Source of the DNA: Microcystis panniformis FACHB-1757
Lineage (GTDB): Bacteria; Cyanobacteriota; Cyanobacteriia; Cyanobacteriales; Microcystaceae
Assembly (NCBI RefSeq): GCF_001264245.1
Contig: NZ_CP011339.1
Span: forward strand, 1,364,001-1,428,000
Length of the DNA: 64,000 nucleotides
Direction: 5' to 3'
The notes under the pieces were generated by a model, which saw only the letters and a list, made by a program, of their open reading frames with translations, made no database searches and was not told the DNA's origin. Positions 17,763-27,463 of the stretch are shown here, piece by piece. Numbering within the stretch: the first letter of the stretch is position 1; each line of letters opens with the position of its first letter. A program made the position numbers and the translations under genes.

Positions 17763-17833
17763 AATCTCCTGACTCCTGATTACTGATTACTGATTACTGA
17801 TTACTGATTACTGATTACTGATTACTGATTACT
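17763..17833. repeat. CTGATTA heptamer array running into a gene's stop codon
   Basis: About nine tandem copies of CTGATTA. The last copy supplies the TAA stop of the minus-strand roadblock gene (17829-17831), so array slippage could alter that C-terminus. Confidence 0.85.
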
Positions 17834-18911
17834 GAATTGGTCTGCCCCGGTAACGAATATCTGCATTGTTATTATCTTCGGTTTCGAGGACGATCTCGAA
17901 TTCTTCTACAACGGAATCAAGGAGGGGATTAACTGTGGGATTTAAGAGAGGAGTTTCGGGGGTGGGGTTAGAGATAGCGAGAATTTTTGCTAATTTTGAG
18001 CGAGTTTTCTGGATTTCTCCCTCTAACAATCCCGTGATCGTTTTGCCAGTTTTCACTAAAAGAAAAGCTTGGTCACTGCAAGGGGTTAAGATCAGATGAC
18101 CCTGGGGACTGCGAATAGCAATTTGTTCCAGATCAGACCAGCTTAATTCCTCTTTTGTGTTATTGACAAGATAGACCATTGTTCCTGCTAAGATTAAAGC
18201 ACTATTGTGTTCCATGCCGATGGAATCAGTCAAAGGTTGACCCTGGGGAGAAACAAGCATGATCCCCTCAATAGCGAGCGGTTTTTCGGCTAATTCTTGC
18301 AGGATTTTGGCAATTTCTACCTGATAATTTGGTTCCCTAGGTAAGGTATTTTTAGAGTTATCATAGTTATTATCGGTGGGTTGTTTTCGTTCTTTGGTTT
18401 CTTTCGAGGAGATAAACCATTGCAGGTTTTTTTTTTCCCGCAGTTGCTGGTGGCTAAACAGACGAATATCTTTAGAAAGTTTAATCCCTAATTCAAAGGC
18501 ATTTGCCTGATAATTGTCAGCTAAAGTTAAGGGTTCAAGGGAGATTTTAGCCTCATCTCTGGCAATACGTTTTAGGGGACCTGCTTCTAGACAGGCAAGA
18601 ATTTTAAATAGTTGTTTCGAGTCGAGTAGTTCCTGTAAATAATAACAATGAAAGTAAGGAATATCCCCACGACCAAATTCATCCTTCCCATCGTTAATTA
18701 ACCAACCAAAGAGGGTGTTATGGGAGTCAATTTGATAGATATAGACTCCTTTAAATTTCCTGTCTGGAGGATTATAGGTGTCCCATAACTGAGAGACTAT
18801 ATGTTGATAAAAAAACTGTTGAATCCCTAGGGGGACATTGGCACTAGCGATATATTTAAATCCCAGTTGCGAGAAACTGCTATAAATCAGTTGTTCAACG
18901 AGCAAGGACAT
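17829..18911 (-). CDS. Roadblock/LC7-domain protein (putative GTPase regulator)
   Basis: A 360-aa protein. Residues about 1-160 are an uncharacterised domain (LIYSSFSQLGFKYIASANVP, and DIPYFHCYYLQELLD) like the front part of cyanobacterial GTPase-interacting proteins. Residues about 195-310 look like a roadblock/LC7 (MglB-type) fold: ILQELAEKPLAIEGIMLVSP then GQPLTDSIG, ALILAGTMVYLVNN and GHLILTPCSDQAFLLVKTGK. An acidic tail ends the protein. The next gene on the same strand encodes a small GTPase-like protein, so I infer a GTPase plus regulator pair similar in logic to MglA/MglB. Confidence 0.78.
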   Translation of the reverse strand: MSLLVEQLIYSSFSQLGFKYIASANVPLGIQQFFYQHIVSQLWDTYNPPDRKFKGVYIYQIDSHNTLFGWLINDGKDEFGRGDIPYFHCYYLQELLDSKQLFKILACLEAGPLKRIARDEAKISLEPLTLADNYQANAFELGIKLSKDIRLFSHQQLREKKNLQWFISSKETKERKQPTDNNYDNSKNTLPREPNYQVEIAKILQELAEKPLAIEGIMLVSPQGQPLTDSIGMEHNSALILAGTMVYLVNNTKEELSWSDLEQIAIRSPQGHLILTPCSDQAFLLVKTGKTITGLLEGEIQKTRSKLAKILAISNPTPETPLLNPTVNPLLDSVVEEFEIVLETEDNNNADIRYRGRPIQ

Positions 18912-19165
18912 GATCTGTAACCTTTAAGCACTTTTGTGCGCTATTATAAATAATTTTCACACAATTGTGTCTTGTTTCTAGTTTTTGGGGAGATATTTGA
19001 CGGCATTTCTCCTCAAGATGAACTGTCACCTAATTTGGTGCCGACTCCCCAAAACGAAAACTTCACACCTCACCGTTAAGATAACTGCTATAAGAAAGTC
19101 AGCAGATTTTTGAGAGATTTTTTGGCTAATCTTTCTGTAAATAGCTCGGATATAGTGCTGGTCGT

Positions 19166-19912
19166 TTAGGAAAAGTTTACCAGTTGTTGATCGATTTGAG
19201 ACAATAACCAAGATAGGGAGTCTAAAGCTTGATTTGCTTGCAGCGTGCCTTGTTGGGAATCAATTAAAACTGTTGAGTAAAAAAAACGGTGATTAACTTT
19301 TTGCTCTCGCAGTTTTTGCTCTAATTCTTTGACTTTTAATTGTAGGTTTTGCCAGCATTTTTGGTCAGAGACAACTAGATCGCATTTGCTGATAATAATG
19401 CCTAAATTAAACCTATTTTTATTATAGTTAATTATCTCGATCAAGGTTTGAAAAATTTTCAGGTAATTGTTATGCTTGTCTGAATGATTTAATAAACTTG
19501 CTGCCTCTAAAAACAGTAAACAAGCATTAGCCTGTAAAGCCATATTGACAAAGGCTAAATTATAGATTTGACAACTTTCTCCCGGTATATCCCACCAGCG
19601 AATTGTCGCTATTTTATCCGAGCGATCACCGCTTTTTTTCTCTAAACTAAAATCAAAGTTACTGATTTTTAAAGTGGCGGGGGGATATTGACCTGTTCTA
19701 GCGACATAATTGAGAATTTTTTCAATATCTTCTTCGCTTTCTTCCTCTTGAGATCTGAAGACAATATTAGCCTGATTTCCCCAAGCTGCTGGATTTTTCA
19801 AACTCTGATAAGATGCCGCTAGGAAAACTGTTTTTCCTGCTCCTCTTTGACCGATACTGAGAACTGTATAAATTTGGTTTTCTTTACTAAGATTTTCCTG
19901 ATTATTAGTCAT
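19166..19912 (-). CDS. Small GTPase-like P-loop protein paired with a roadblock gene
   Basis: A 248-aa soluble protein. The Walker A/G1 motif is GQRGAGKT (21-28). A G3-like DIPG follows WW (about 107-110), and SKCD (about 170) fits G4 (N/TKxD) loosely. I chose the ATG at 19912 because GAGG lies 8 bases upstream; the open frame extends further but without a ribosome site. The C-terminus is helical and charged. It precedes the roadblock-domain gene (about 250 bp gap). The pairing suggests nucleotide-controlled signalling or polarity, which is unproven. Confidence 0.75.
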   Translation of the reverse strand: MTNNQENLSKENQIYTVLSIGQRGAGKTVFLAASYQSLKNPAAWGNQANIVFRSQEEESEEDIEKILNYVARTGQYPPATLKISNFDFSLEKKSGDRSDKIATIRWWDIPGESCQIYNLAFVNMALQANACLLFLEAASLLNHSDKHNNYLKIFQTLIEIINYNKNRFNLGIIISKCDLVVSDQKCWQNLQLKVKELEQKLREQKVNHRFFYSTVLIDSQQGTLQANQALDSLSWLLSQIDQQLVNFS

Positions 19913-20206
19913 TTTACAACCTCTAAATTGAATGAAAAAAACTTTTGCGACGATGATTGTGTCTCTCAAGCCAACACAGACGAGAAAAATTGACTTGAGA
20001 TTAGTTAATCTCCTTAGCTCAACAATTCCATTCTGCAGTCTTGTAGTTATGCTGTCTGGAAAGATGGTTAAGATGATTATATTTGTTTTGTCCCCTCGGA
20101 TCATCCCGGTTAACCAAATCTTCACAAAAAGTTACTATTCTAATAGTAATGGAACTTGCTCTCGGTGCTTGAGATGGAAATCTTGGGATTAAATTTTCCT
20201 GATTTT

Positions 20207-20364
20207 TAAGTAGGTAGGTGTTAAAAACTTTGAGATGTCCCCTTGTTAAAGATCGATTAAGGGTAGGGTTGATTCATGAATCAACCCTACGATGAATCAA
20301 CCCTAGTATTAAGGGGGGATCGAACCCAAAACCCATCTTCAATTTAATTATAACCAGCTACTTA
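20207..20364. repeat. R1 repeat variant with a different core
   Basis: Same tips as R1 (TAAGTAGGTAGGTGTTAAAA and TTATAACCAGCTACTTA), but the inside carries the inverted pair GGGTTGATTCATGAATCAACCC instead of the usual C-rich hairpin. A separate 26-bp palindrome (AGAGACATTGTTATAACAAC on) follows at about 20417-20442. No gene is supported in 20126-20490. Confidence 0.75.
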
Positions 20365-20490
20365 ACGACAAAAGCCAGAGCAAATCAGTAGAGACTTCCT
20401 CGTCTCCAAAAAATAGAGAGACATTGTTATAACAACGTCTCTAGATCAGAGTAAGCCAAGCTGTTTTAAACAACCGAATTATTGGTCACT

Positions 20491-20844
20491 TTATTCAACA
20501 AAAAAACCATTGAGAACTCCTGAAATGATCGAAACCACAATCGAACCGAATAGAGCGGCAAAAAATGATTTTACCTCAAAGCCACTGATAAAATAGGAGG
20601 CTAAAGAAAAGGAAATGGCATTGACCACAAAAATAAATAACCCTAGGGTTAAAATAGTTAAAGGCAGGGTAAAAAGAATCAACAGGGGTCTAATAATAGC
20701 ATTAATTAAACCCAAAGCGACAGCAGCTATCAAAGCCACGGGAAAATCTTTAATTTCTATACCGGGTACTATTTGCCCTGTAATCAATAAAGAGACGGCG
20801 GTAATCAACCAACGGAGGAAAAAAGATAACATAAGTCCATCCAT
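20491..20844 (-). CDS. Phage holin family (4-TMS) membrane protein
   Basis: A 117-aa protein with four hydrophobic stretches (about 5-25, 33-52, 55-80, 90-115). Conserved features are VPGIEIKDFPVALIAAVAL and LINAIIRPLLILFTLPLT with LGLFIFVVNAISF, the signature of the widespread phage holin superfamily IV/DUF360-like proteins. No phage context here; role unknown. Confidence 0.87.
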   Translation of the reverse strand: MDGLMLSFFLRWLITAVSLLITGQIVPGIEIKDFPVALIAAVALGLINAIIRPLLILFTLPLTILTLGLFIFVVNAISFSLASYFISGFEVKSFFAALFGSIVVSIISGVLNGFFVE

Positions 20845-20968
20845 CTAAGATAGTTCATCCTCATCTATTCTAATCGCCATCGCCACTTAAAGAGACGGAA
20901 GTCTTCAGAAGATGACAACGAAAACCGACATTGACTGCTGCCGCTGCTCGAAAACCAGAGCAGGAACA

Positions 20969-21066
20969 TAAGTAGCTGGTTATAATTAAATTAAAAATGG
21001 ATTTTAGCTTCGATCCCCCCTGCCCCCCTTGATAAGGGGGGTGCCGATAGGCGGGGGGATCTGACA
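20969..21066. repeat. R1 repeat, right-truncated
   Basis: TAAGTAGCTGGTTATAATTA followed by the C-rich hairpin core (CCCCCTTGATAAGGGGG) and GGCGGGGGGATCTGACA; the far TAAGTAG tip is absent. Confidence 0.75.
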
Positions 21067-21127
21067 CTGATAATAAAAAGGAAGATTCCCTCGGACTATC
21101 ACTCCCAGAAAAGAGGCAAGACTAAAG

Positions 21128-21517
21128 ATGATATCTAGAAATAATTTTAGCCAGAACTGGCAAGGACAAATCGGTAAAACGAGAATAATTCGGGTATCAA
21201 CTGGCATTTTCATGCTAATGAGTCTGCTTTCTCTCCTCTCAGTGCCACCCAGTTTAGCATCTCCTGAGCCACCTAATTCGGTCATCGAGGCTGTCCGTCA
21301 ACATTTGAGTCAGAAAACCAAGATACCCGTTAATCGCTTGCAAATTCAAGCAGCACAACCACAAACCTGGCCCGATGGTTGTTTAGGATTAGCTAAACCG
21401 GGAGCATTATGTACTCAAGCGCTGGTGCCAGGATGGCGAATTATTCTGACTGATAAGCAAAAAACTTGGGTTTATCGCACCGATAGCAGTGGCACTAATC
21501 TCCGCTTAGAAAAGTAA
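21128..21517 (+). CDS. Exported cyanobacterial protein of unknown function
   Basis: A 129-aa protein. A hydrophobic segment (about 25-42, STGIFMLMSLLSLLSVPPS) followed by LASPEPP looks like a signal peptide with cleavage near residue 45. The mature part has VIEAVRQHLSQKTKIP, TWPDGCLGLAKPGALCTQAL with two Cys that could pair, and VPGWRIILTDKQKTWVYRTD. This pattern recurs in small secreted cyanobacterial proteins of unknown role. No clear partner. Confidence 0.72.
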   Translation: MISRNNFSQNWQGQIGKTRIIRVSTGIFMLMSLLSLLSVPPSLASPEPPNSVIEAVRQHLSQKTKIPVNRLQIQAAQPQTWPDGCLGLAKPGALCTQALVPGWRIILTDKQKTWVYRTDSSGTNLRLEK

Positions 21518-21849
21518 ATTTCTTTTGATATTTTCCGGCTGCTTTTTCGGCATCCCCAAAGCAGCGTTTTCCTGATTTAATTTTCCTTCCCTCAGGGAAG
21601 GCGAATTGTCTCAAGCACCCCGTTGGGTGACGAAAATCGGCTGAGAATGGCTCTATGGTTTGTTTCAAGAATCTAGTCGTCTCTGGCAACCCTATTTAAT
21701 TAATAATCCCAGTTTTTTGCTTCTTTTTGCCCTACAACTCCTGCGAGACCGGGAAAAGTAAACAGTAATCCAGTCATCAGTCCTCAACTATCGCTAAGAT
21801 GAATAGGAGAAGGCAAAGTTTTATCTACGTTTAGGAGTTCCTGCTAAAG

Positions 21850-22206
21850 ATGACACAAGCTACTCAGACTCAAGGAAAAGGAATTTTACTCAGTGAGGCT
21901 GCCCTCAAACACCTTACCATGCTCAAAGAGCAACAGGGCAAGGATTTATGTCTGCGCGTGGGTGTGCGTCAGGGTGGTTGTTCGGGAATGTCCTATATGA
22001 TGGATTTTGAGCATCCTAGCAATATTGGCCCCCAAGATGAGGTTTTCGATTACGATGGCTTTAAAATTGTCTCTGATAAAAAAAGTCTGCTCTATCTCTA
22101 CGGTCTCATGTTAGATTACAGCAACGCGATGATCGGCGGCGGTTTCCAATTTACTAATCCCAACGCCAGTCAAACCTGCGGTTGTGGTAAGTCTTTTGGC
22201 GTTTAA
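21850..22206 (+). CDS. sufA: Iron-sulfur cluster carrier, SufA/IscA type
   Basis: A 118-aa A-type carrier. The three conserved cysteines are present: GGCSGMSY (Cys about 49) and CGCGKSF near the C-terminus (about 112 and 114). A-type carriers hold and deliver Fe-S clusters. Normal length. A strong hairpin with a T run follows the stop. Assignment as the cyanobacterial SufA orthologue is by pattern. Confidence 0.93.
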   Translation: MTQATQTQGKGILLSEAALKHLTMLKEQQGKDLCLRVGVRQGGCSGMSYMMDFEHPSNIGPQDEVFDYDGFKIVSDKKSLLYLYGLMLDYSNAMIGGGFQFTNPNASQTCGCGKSFGV

Positions 22207-22235
22207 TATTTCCCCGGGGTGATACCTTTCATCCC

Positions 22236-22260
22236 CGCCTCCCAGAGGCGATTTTTTTTT
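22236..22260 (+). terminator. Rho-independent terminator after sufA
   Basis: CGCCTC, loop CCA, GAGGCG, then ATTTTTTTTT, 30 bases after the sufA stop. Confidence 0.8.
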
Positions 22261-22405
22261 GCCAAAACTCTTGACAAAATCGGAGACTTGACATATACTT
22301 TCTGCATAATGGGAATCCGTGCCTGCCTGCGAACCCTTCATTTTTAGGCTAGATACCCTGCTCTGAATTAGAGACGATAATAATCTGAGGAAAACTTTTT
22401 AGACA

Positions 22406-22672
22406 TTAAGAGGGGTTTTGACTGAGATTCCGCAGGGTACGATTGACAAAGCTGAGGTAGTCGTCAATTTCTTCGTAGGCATCGAGTTCTTGCTTTTGTG
22501 CGGGGGTAATTGCTGATTCTTTCTCTAGTTGGAGTAATTCTTCAATCCGAGTCTGAACGGCAGTGGAAGCTCGAAATATAGCAACTCCATCTTCTAATTC
22601 TAGGCAGACGGCTCCCTCTCTGGCTAGGGCAGAGGGCAAGTGATTGAGTTTAGGGATTGCTTGGGGGGTCAT
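22406..22672 (-). CDS. Small acidic cyanobacterial protein, antitoxin-like
   Basis: An 88-aa protein: MTPQAIPKLNHLPSALAREG, LELEDGVAIFRASTAVQTRI, and a C-terminal EIDDYLSFVNRTLRNL. I recognise a recurring cyanobacterial family, often next to HNH or other toxin-like genes, but no partner is beside it here. Function unassigned. Confidence 0.65.
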   Translation of the reverse strand: MTPQAIPKLNHLPSALAREGAVCLELEDGVAIFRASTAVQTRIEELLQLEKESAITPAQKQELDAYEEIDDYLSFVNRTLRNLSQNPS

Positions 22673-23042
22673 TTCAGTTACCAGTTATCAGTCAACGGTG
22701 ACTACCGCAGTCCAGTCGGTAGCTTGAAATCATACCATTTTTCATAAGTAATGGCAGAGATGGTTAATCGCCCTAACCCCCCACCCCCCCAACCCCCCCG
22801 ACGTCGGTAGGGTTGATTCATTTAAATTAAGTACAGCTAATTTTGAGTCAATAAATTTGACTGAAGATTCTCAAGTTTATCTTTTTCTAATCAAAATAGT
22901 TAGTCACAATAACTAATCTTTAATCCTCTGCCAAATTTATTATGAATAAATTGATAAAGCTTGTTCCCAAGCCACTAAAAGCCTATCTCTCTTCAAATTT
23001 TCTGAGAGTACATCCTGTTAATTTAGCTAATTTTTCTGCTTC

Positions 23043-24146
23043 TTACGTCGATAAAACTATCAGTTTTTCCCAACGTTCAGCTAACCACCTCTGTCCCTCT
23101 GTGATTGAGAGAAAACCCAAACCTCTGAAAAGATTCAATCCTATGGTTGTGAGAATTGACCAATTGCTGGCCGCTTGAAAATCACTAATTTCGCTTTTAT
23201 CTTCCTCAAAAATTACATCTTTTACCCAATGTAACTGATTTTCTATTTTCCAGTGTCCTCGAATAATTTTAGCAAATACTTCGGCGGATTCGGTTAGGCT
23301 ACTGATATAGTAAGCTGTTTCTTCATAGGTTTTATCCCCGCGACTACCCCTTCTTTCTACTTTAATAACTCTTCGCAGATTTTCAAACCCTTTTCTTTCA
23401 TTTTTCCTCACTTTAAAAACTTCTATTTTTCTTGATATTTTTCGTCCATGACTATTATCTTGTTCAAGAAAAAAACTTTCTGGCTTTGAGGAATTACTCA
23501 GGTCTTGTATTCGCTGATAAAGATTTTTCTGATTTCCTTTAACGGTGATAACATAGTCATTTTTAGTCTTGGCTATTAAGCTGATTGTTTTCTTCTGACA
23601 GTGTAAAGCATCCCCAGTAAAAACTTTATTTTGGAGAGAGCAATCCTCAATTATAGCTTGCCCTTCGTCGATTTCAGACCCTTTTTTGTTTTCGATTCTT
23701 TTTAAGTGTAATACCAAGCCACTTTCTTGACTAAACAATGAGATAAACATGATAAAATTTTGTTGTTCATTGTTAGGATTCTTTAGGGTGTTTTTGAGAC
23801 TTTTTCCATCTATGCCTAGCCAATTTATATCATCTCTTTGTCCATATTCTTGTAATGCCCATTCATTAAACATTTTTAACAAACTCTGCCAGTCAACTCC
23901 CATCATTACCCTTCTAATTGTTGAATAGGATGGGACTCTTTCTGGAATTATGTTAAATTCTTTACTCAGCCTGTGCCGATTATTTTTAGCAAACTCTCCT
24001 AGTTCTCTATAACCTGAGTATCCTAGCATTGTTCCTAGTATTATTACTACTAATACTATCCATAAAGGGTGTCTTTTTCCTTTACCTTTCCGAAAGTCCT
24101 TGACTTGTTTTAGTTTTTCTATGGCTCTTCGGGAATTGTTATGCAA
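23043..24146 (-). pseudogene. ISAs1 family transposase with its 5' end displaced
   Basis: 367 codons open from 24146. Motifs: KGKGKRHPLWIVLVVIILGT, LGIDGKSLKNT (first Asp), VFTGDALHCQKKT (second Asp), HWKIENQLHWVKDV (Glu). The first eight residues come from the tip of the inserted ISL3 element. The native start is recovered at 25564: after excision the frame reads MLSLIEKLKQVKDFRKGKGK, 363 codons, exactly in phase. The present chimeric start may or may not be used, so the transposase could still be active. ISAs1 is a DDE cut-and-paste family. Confidence 0.85.
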
Positions 24147-25544
24147 ATAATTAACTTAAAATAAAATTCGATGAGAGCGCCTACGCTCAAAAGTAGCTGA
24201 AATCCATACAGGGAAGGACTTAAGGCACAAACAGGTTAATACCAAAAGATAGACAATTGAGTTAAGATTTGATATAATAGCCAAAAACGAGATTATTTTA
24301 CTTATGATACTTGACAAATTTTTGAACCTAAAAGGAACCTGTATTCAAGGCTATCTACACCTAGAAAATATCGGTATAGTTTGCCGAATCGAATCGAAAA
24401 ATCAAAAAGCAACCTGTCCTCGTTGTGGGTTAGAGAGCGATAAACTCCACCAAAATCATCGACATTTAGTCAAAGATTTACCAATCTCAGGACAACCAGT
24501 GTACCTACAGGTTAATCGTCGTCAATTTAAGTGCGATAATTGTCAGAAACCCTTTAGCGAAGAGTTAGATTTTGTCGCCAAGAAACGAACCTATACGAAA
24601 AGACTAGCCGAGAATATACTCGAACAATTAAAAGAAGGAGATATTTTAAATGTTAGTCGAAGAAATGACGTAACGGAAGAAGAGATTCAAAGAATGATAG
24701 AGGACATAGCTGAAGAAATTACAGAGACAGACCTATCGAAATTAAAAAGACTAGGAATTGACGAAATCGCTCTAGTCAAAGGACAAAAAAATTACTGTGC
24801 GGTTTTAGTAAATTTAGATACGGGAAAACTAATAGCTATTCTAGAGAAGCGAACACAAGAAGAATTGAGGGAAACGCTTACAGGGTGGGGAAAAGAGGTG
24901 TTAGAGCAAATTGAAGAAGTCAGCATAGACCTTTGGTTGCCCTATAAAAATTTGGTGAAAGAATTGATGCCATCGGCCGAGGTAGTCGCCGATAGATTCC
25001 ATGTAATGAAACAAATTAATCAAGAGTTAGACGAACAAAGAAAAGCAGAAAAAAGAGCCGTAGAAGCGCAGAAAAATAAAAAACAGAAAGCGGAAAAAGA
25101 AGCGAAGCTAGAAGTTTTAAAGCGAAGTAAATATAGCTTGTTAAAAAATGAAAAAGATTTAACGGAAACTCAAAAAATCAAACTAGAAGCTATCAAAGAA
25201 AATTGACCAAATTTGAAAAAGATGCACGAGTTAAAGGAAGAATTTAGAAAGATTTATGAAACCTCAGAGAATCCGACAGAAGGACTGCTATCCATCTCGG
25301 AATGGTTGGCAAAATCCTCCAGTGTTTTTACCAAGAGTTGTCAAACAATCCGAAACTGGTTTGGAGAAATAATTAGTTATTTCGAGCGAAGGACAACGAA
25401 TGGGGTGGTCGAGGGAATCAACAATAAACTTAAACTAATAAAACGGAGAGGCTATGGCTTTAGAAACTTTCGGAATTTTTGGGTTAGAAGTATGTTATCT
25501 TGGCATCTTGTATGTTGATTTAGCATAAAGGGTAACGAAGAGCC
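24123..25544 (+). mobile_element. ISL3-family insertion sequence, 1422 bp
   Basis: Left tip GGCTCTTCGGGAATTG, right tip GGTAACGAAGAGCC, with the perfect 8-bp duplication TTTTCTAT on both sides (24115-24122 and 25545-25552), as expected for ISL3. Inserted into the 5' end of the ISAs1 transposase gene. Its right tip (GGCTCTTCGTTAC on the other strand) is identical to the left tip of MITE A copy 2 and differs by one base in copy 1. Confidence 0.92.
24304..25518 (+). pseudogene. ISL3 family transposase with one internal stop
   Basis: The frame is 404 codons with a TGA at 25204-25206. Up to it: a zinc-ribbon region (CPRCGLESDKLH, FKCDNCQKPFSEEL), LGIDEIALVKGQ (Asp) and LMPSAEVVADRFHVMKQINQ (Asp region). 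After it in the same frame: NGVVEGINNKLKLIKRRGYG (the Glu). All domains are recognisable, so it died by a single codon change. Confidence 0.9.
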
Positions 25545-25809
25545 TTTTCTATTAAGCTCAACATATATTTAAAAAGTTGGCGGTCACTTCTCATTTTACC
25601 TGATAGTGATCGCTTTTACTTTTGATATTCTGATGGGAGAATGAAACAGCCCTACCGACGTCGGGGGGGTTGGGGGGGGTAAGATACCTGCCAAGAATAA
25701 AGAAAAATGGTATCAGAAGGATTTTAATTTTTATCCCCATTATTATAGTTAGCAAAAGTATAGTCAAATATAGACAGACTGAATTCCATTTCAGAAATTC
25801 CCTTCACTT

Positions 25810-26029
25810 TTACTTCGAGAGATTGATTCTCCTTGGGTGAACTACGCACCTCTCTATCCCATAGCAGTTAAACGCATTTGGGAATGCTTTTCGTAAAATG
25901 TTGTAGGAACCCATGACATCAGATTGAACCAGAATCCCCTTATCTGTACGATATAACCCTCGCTTAATTCTTTTTCCTGAAAAAACGGGTTTTTCAGTTA
26001 TCTGTCCATAAACGGGGAGAGGATCGTCA
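25810..26029 (-). pseudogene. IS200/IS605 TnpB (OrfB) C-terminal remnant
   Basis: Encodes VYGQITEKPVFSGKRIKRGL, YRTDKGILVQSDVMGSYNIL, RKAFPNAFNCYGIERCVVHP and RRINLSK, the last about 75 residues of a TnpB, including the RuvC-III region (normally NADVNGSYNI, here SDVMGSYNI). Everything upstream is missing; the fragment is cut by the end of the IS4-like element at 26030. Confidence 0.82.
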
Positions 26030-26200
26030 CTGACTGACGGACACATTTTTCAATACAAAGACAAGTACTGTTATGTGAAAGCCTCAAACTCCTGAATAAA
26101 AGAAAAGGTAATTTTGCCATAATAATCCTGACGAGCTTTGCGAGAAGCAAAACAGGGAAAAGGGTCAACAGAAAATAAGTGGTCAAGTCGCAAGAAGGGA

Positions 26201-27463
26201 GGGAGCATCTCACTTATGCAATGAGTATTAATACTTATAGCAGTCAAAAACTAGAAAATCTTCAACTTGATCACAAAGAGAAATGAGATTATAATAGTTA
26301 TAACTTACAATTCAGAATAGCTCTCGATGGGAGGAATAATTCAATGTTATCAGAAAATGAAAAAAGAATTAAAGAGTTATGTCAAGAGTTAGGGCAATGT
26401 CTCTATGAGCAATCCCAAATTAAGAAATTTAATAACTTGGGAGAGATAGAGGAGACAGTCAGAGATTTAATGATTCATTATGTTAACCCAGAAATCGGTA
26501 TTTTTTTGTCAAAACAAGCACAGAAGAAACTGCCGGTCGGACGAGAAAAGTGAAAAGTATTTTGGGGGAATTACCAATTACAGAAAAACAAGCGAAAAAA
26601 TTAGAAATAAAGTCTCGGACTCAGATGAGTCCAATGTTAGAGAAGAACTGTTTGCTATTAAGTGGCGATGAATCCTACGAAAAATCGGCGCAGAAAATCA
26701 AATCATTGACAGGGATTGCTGTTTCTCACAGTACCCAACAACGCCTCGTACATCGATATGCTTTTGAAGAATTACCGTCTAACCCAGAAGTGGAAGTGGA
26801 AGAAATGAGCCTAGATGGCGGTAAGGTACGACTAAGAACTGCCAAGGGAAAAGCCTTAATTTGGCGTGATTATAAAGCAGTGAGTTTTCATCAACTGGGG
26901 GTAGCGGCTTTTTTTCAAGATAACTCAGCTTTATTAGATTTGGTTAATTCTCAAGTTTTGGCCAAGCCTTTAATTTGTTTAGGAGATGGACATGATGGTA
27001 TCTGGAATTTATTTCGTGAGCTCGGAGAGAAACAGGAAAGAATTGAAATATTGGATTGGTATCATTTAATCGAAAACCTCTATAAAGTTGGCGGGTCATT
27101 CCAGCGAATTGAGGAGGTAAAATGTTTTCTTGAGGAAGGGGGACGTGGACGCCGCTATCTCTTGTTGTGAAGGATGGTCAGAGCCGCAAGTTGAGAATTT
27201 TATTACTTATTTAAACAAGCATAAACATCGAATTGTCAATTATGGTTATTTGCAGGCAGAGGGGATTTCCATTGGCTCTGGCTCCGTCGAATCAAAAATT
27301 AAACAAATTGCTCATCGTCTTAAAATTACTGGTGCAAGTTGGCAATCTTGTAATGTACCGCAAGTCCTTCGTCATCGCTGTGCTTATCTAAATGGTTGCC
27401 TTTTTTAACTTTTTTATTGATCTCATTAAGCATTTCTACTTATTGCAAAGGTGAGATGCTCCC
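26201..27463 (+). mobile_element. ISKra4-family insertion sequence, 1263 bp
   Basis: Terminal inverted repeats GGGAGCATCTCAC and GTGAGATGCTCCC, flanked by the direct duplication AGAAGGGA (26193-26200 and 27464-27471). It interrupts the IS4-like transposase gene, so it arrived later. Confidence 0.92.
26344..27408 (+). pseudogene. ISKra4 family transposase, two frameshifts
   Basis: Three consecutive frames: MLSENEKRIKELCQELGQCL to 26553; a middle part from about 26550 with EEMSLDGGKVRLRTAKGKAL, CLGDGHDGIWNLFRELGEKQ and ILDWYHLIENLYKVGG; and a third from about 27130 with YGYLQAEGISIGSGSVESKI. These are the three acidic-residue blocks of ISKra4. The first shift, at a GAAAAG-type site, could be programmed, but the second near 27130 looks like damage. 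Confidence 0.85.

Larger units (their letters stand above)
22806..25652 (-). mobile_element. ISAs1-family insertion sequence, interrupted by an ISL3-family element
   Basis: Ends read TAGGGTTGATTCATTT (left) and, on the opposite strand, TAGGGCTGTTTCATTC (right), a clear terminal inverted repeat. Inside is the ISAs1 transposase. An ISL3 element (24123-25544) sits between its start codon and body. Removing that element and one 8-bp duplication leaves an ISAs1-sized unit of about 1.4 kb. Confidence 0.75.
22775..25680. repeat. Palindromic C-tract/G-tract target flanking an ISAs1-type element
   Basis: Left of the element the sequence is CCCCCCAACCCCCCCGACGT with CGG (about 22785-22805); right of it is CCGACGTCGGGGGGGTTGGG (about 25653-25675). 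CCGACGTCGG directly abuts both ends. Because it is its own complement, the flanks read both as a direct duplication and as arms of one long palindrome split at its centre. Confidence 0.6.

Noticed and set aside
17763..17833. Heptamer repeats as a CRISPR-like array
   Set aside because: Units are contiguous without spacers and there are no cas genes.
26540..26560. Programmed frameshift in ISKra4
   Set aside because: Possible at the GAAAAG site, but a second shift near 27130 makes plain decay more likely.
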